This document shows positions 34,330 through 36,000 of a stretch of DNA of 36,000 nucleotides, one piece after another. Under the pieces are notes generated by a model. That model ran no database searches. It saw nothing but the letters and a program-made list of their open reading frames with translations, and was not told the DNA's origin. Position numbers and translations under genes: made by a program. The stretch comes from Neocallimastix lanati (nom. inval.) (lineage: Eukaryota > Neocallimastigomycota > Neocallimastigomycetes > Neocallimastigales > Neocallimastigaceae). Location of the stretch: positions 17,501 through 53,500 of the forward strand of contig JACVTC010000134.1 of NCBI GenBank assembly GCA_016946835.1, in the 5' to 3' direction. Positions within the stretch are counted from its first letter, which is position 1. Each line of letters opens with the position of its first letter.

Positions 34330-35560
34330 AAGAGAAAATTATGGATAGTTTTAGAGGTAGACGTTGAATAAATATTTTAATACCAAATTTAATCTTCTTA
34401 TTTGTAATTAATCAAATCGTTGGAGTACTTGGATATTGAACATTTTCAATTTCTCAATAAAACATTCGTATATCTCCAAGGAAGTTTTTATGATTGTGTT
34501 TGCATAATGTTAATCTACGTGTTGTTTTTTACGTCCATGAATAGTATGAAAATGTTGGGAAATTTTTAACTTAATGAGAAATAATACAGGAAGATTCTTT
34601 CCACTTTTAAAGCATCGAATCATTGCCTTAGCATAAAAAATCTAGCTATAAAAGGTATAAATAGTTTTTTAGACATATTATAAATAGTAAAATTAGAAGT
34701 TTTATTTTTAAATCCAAAACTCCAAAGCAAACCTCGATTAAAAGCAGTTTGAGCCTTTTCAGTGTTCTTTTTTATTAGATTCTAGTAAAGGTGTGTAATA
34801 AAGAACTGAACTATAGACAAAGGAGACTAGAATACGAGTTTTAAAGTAGAAAGGAAAGTTTCTATTTACTAAAAATCTAACGAAAAAAAATTAATTTTTT
34901 GAAATTATTTCATTACTCATCTTAGTAATAATTGGCTCTAAATTCCATGATTTATTGAAAGGTATTCCAAGACATGTATGTTAATGCTAGGTAAATGATT
35001 CATGCCAAGCATAAATGTAAGATTTTTATTATGTCTTGAAGGTATATAAAGTTCTTGGGTTTTTAATAATTGTTACAGTGCATTTACTAATTCCAAAGGT
35101 CATTTCATTTTTGACCTCCCTATCATTAGCTTTATTTAAAAAAAAAAAAAAACATTTTTTTTTTAAAAAAGGTTTTTTTCTAGTTTTTGGCAGAATCTTT
35201 AATAATCCTACATTGACGAATGAAATACCACGGTTATTATTACAATCTGAAAGATTCCCTTTTTTTATACATTGAAACAACAGAAGAAAAATTTCATTCA
35301 TCAGGAAATAGTCACCATCCCATATTTTATTAAATAATATAAATATGCATTTTGTACAATTGGAATAAGTAACTTCTTGATTAGGATCATTCTGAGAAGA
35401 AGTACTACTTTCAGAATTGAAAATGGTTTAAAAAATTCCTATTGGTATACCATTCAGAACAATATGCTTTGTAATTTTTCATTGAAAGAACGATGGAGTA
35501 AATTTCTAACATTGAAATTGGTTAATTAATGTCTCTATTGTATTTTCATCATTAAAAGAG
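33640..35560 (-). mobile_element. Non-LTR retrotransposon (LINE) relic, reverse-transcriptase ORF
   Basis: A GC-richer 1.9-kb block read on the minus strand in several frames. Near 35340-35290 it has NKIWDGDYF, next to a run that corresponds to the family's W....V..I.KKGD..DC.NYRGIS. YKKGNLSDCNNNRGISFVNVG-type sequence follows at about 35270-35200, a fingers/palm entry motif of LINE reverse transcriptase. Then comes EMTFGISKCTVTIIKNPRT (about 35100-35045), the G..KC..M...P segment that normally lies after the YADD catalytic motif. FMLGMNHLPSINIHVLEYLS (about 35010-34950) matches the next ..G..I..V..Y.YLG part. Around 34790-34680 KNTEKAQTAFNRGLLWSFGF resembles the C-terminal region of such ORFs. 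Stops, frame changes and poly(A)/poly(T) inserts (35142-35178, 34298-34326) make it dead. The left end has weak coding character and its limit is approximate. Confidence 0.75.
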
Positions 35561-35838
35561 TTATATATATATATATATATGTATATTTTATATTTTATTT
35601 CTAAACAAAAGGATTTGCAACCTAATAAAAAAAAAAAAAAAAAAAAATTTAAATTGGTAGTAAATTGTATTTATTGTATATAATATCTAGAATGTTTTAT
35701 TATATAATTATTAGTGAAGAATTGAAAATAATAAAAAAATAACATTTTTTTATAATAAAAATGTAAATAATATTAAATATCAAAAGTCTATTATTAATAA
35801 ATTGAAAAAAAGTACATGAGGTGGAATATATCAATTCC

Positions 35839-35888
<50 letters not shown>

Positions 35889-36000
35889 GCCCCAATTATT
35901 GCAAACTTTAATCTATATTTACTTTATTTATTTATTTAATAATATTTGAATTTTATATATTTCAATGAAAAAATTATATATTTTTAACACTTAAATTTAT
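35561..36000. other. A/T-rich spacer with T45 tract
   Basis: An (AT)n stretch at 35562-35580, a poly(A) run at about 35625-35647, T45 at 35841-35885 and A/T spacer to the window edge. No gene was found. Confidence 0.55.

Noticed and set aside
35029-35301. Free-standing 90-codon gene
   Set aside because: It is the reverse-transcriptase portion of the LINE relic joined across a homopolymer block.
1-36000. CRISPR array or prokaryotic-type system
   Set aside because: The tandem repeats have no unique spacers and the genes have spliceosomal introns; the window is eukaryotic.

Overview
This is an extremely AT-rich eukaryotic window. Genes are islands of ordinary base composition in near-pure A/T spacer that is full of long poly(T)/poly(A) runs, AAT and AAAT microsatellites and A/T minisatellites. 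The spliceosomal introns are short, with GTAAGT/GTAATT/GTATGC-type donors and AG acceptors. A CAP-Gly coiled-coil protein, a Dicer-type RNase III, LINE and tRNA-SINE relics and the base composition fit an anaerobic gut fungus (Neocallimastigomycota-like). That placement is inference; no marker gene proves it, and another very AT-rich protist or fungus is possible.

Layout. 1-970 (+): decayed nitronate monooxygenase pseudogene. 1370-1930 (-): unrecognised protein-coding fossil. 2234-2665 (+): N-terminal half of an alpha/beta hydrolase. 3236-3460: 32-bp minisatellite. 4038-5569 (-): four-exon gene with a helix-turn-helix-like N-terminus, a low-complexity tail and an apparent 5-nt micro-exon. 5570-13436: about 7.9 kb of spacer with hexanucleotide arrays (7386-7800) and one GC-richer tRNA-derived SINE-like island (10450-10915). 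13437-17234 (-): four-exon Dicer-like RNase III with no helicase domain. 17235-22073: spacer with a possible TrpA-like fossil, a 95-bp MITE with TA flanks and a hairpin. 22074-25204 (+): five-exon membrane protein with about four N-terminal transmembrane segments and a long Ser/Thr/Asn/acidic tail, carrying a frameshift in an A8 run. 25205-27389: spacer between convergent genes. 27390-31625 (-): intronless CAP-Gly/coiled-coil protein of 1411 residues. 31626-33640: spacer. 33640-35560 (-): LINE retrotransposon relic. The rest is spacer.

There is no operon or obvious functional cluster. The best lead is the helicase-less Dicer, because Dicer defines the RNAi arm that would act on LINEs, SINEs and MITEs like those here; that link is inference. 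A second theme is decay and variation through A/T homopolymer expansion: poly(T)/poly(A) blocks sit inside the monooxygenase pseudogene and the LINE relic, directly before splice acceptors, and at the frameshift of the membrane-protein gene.
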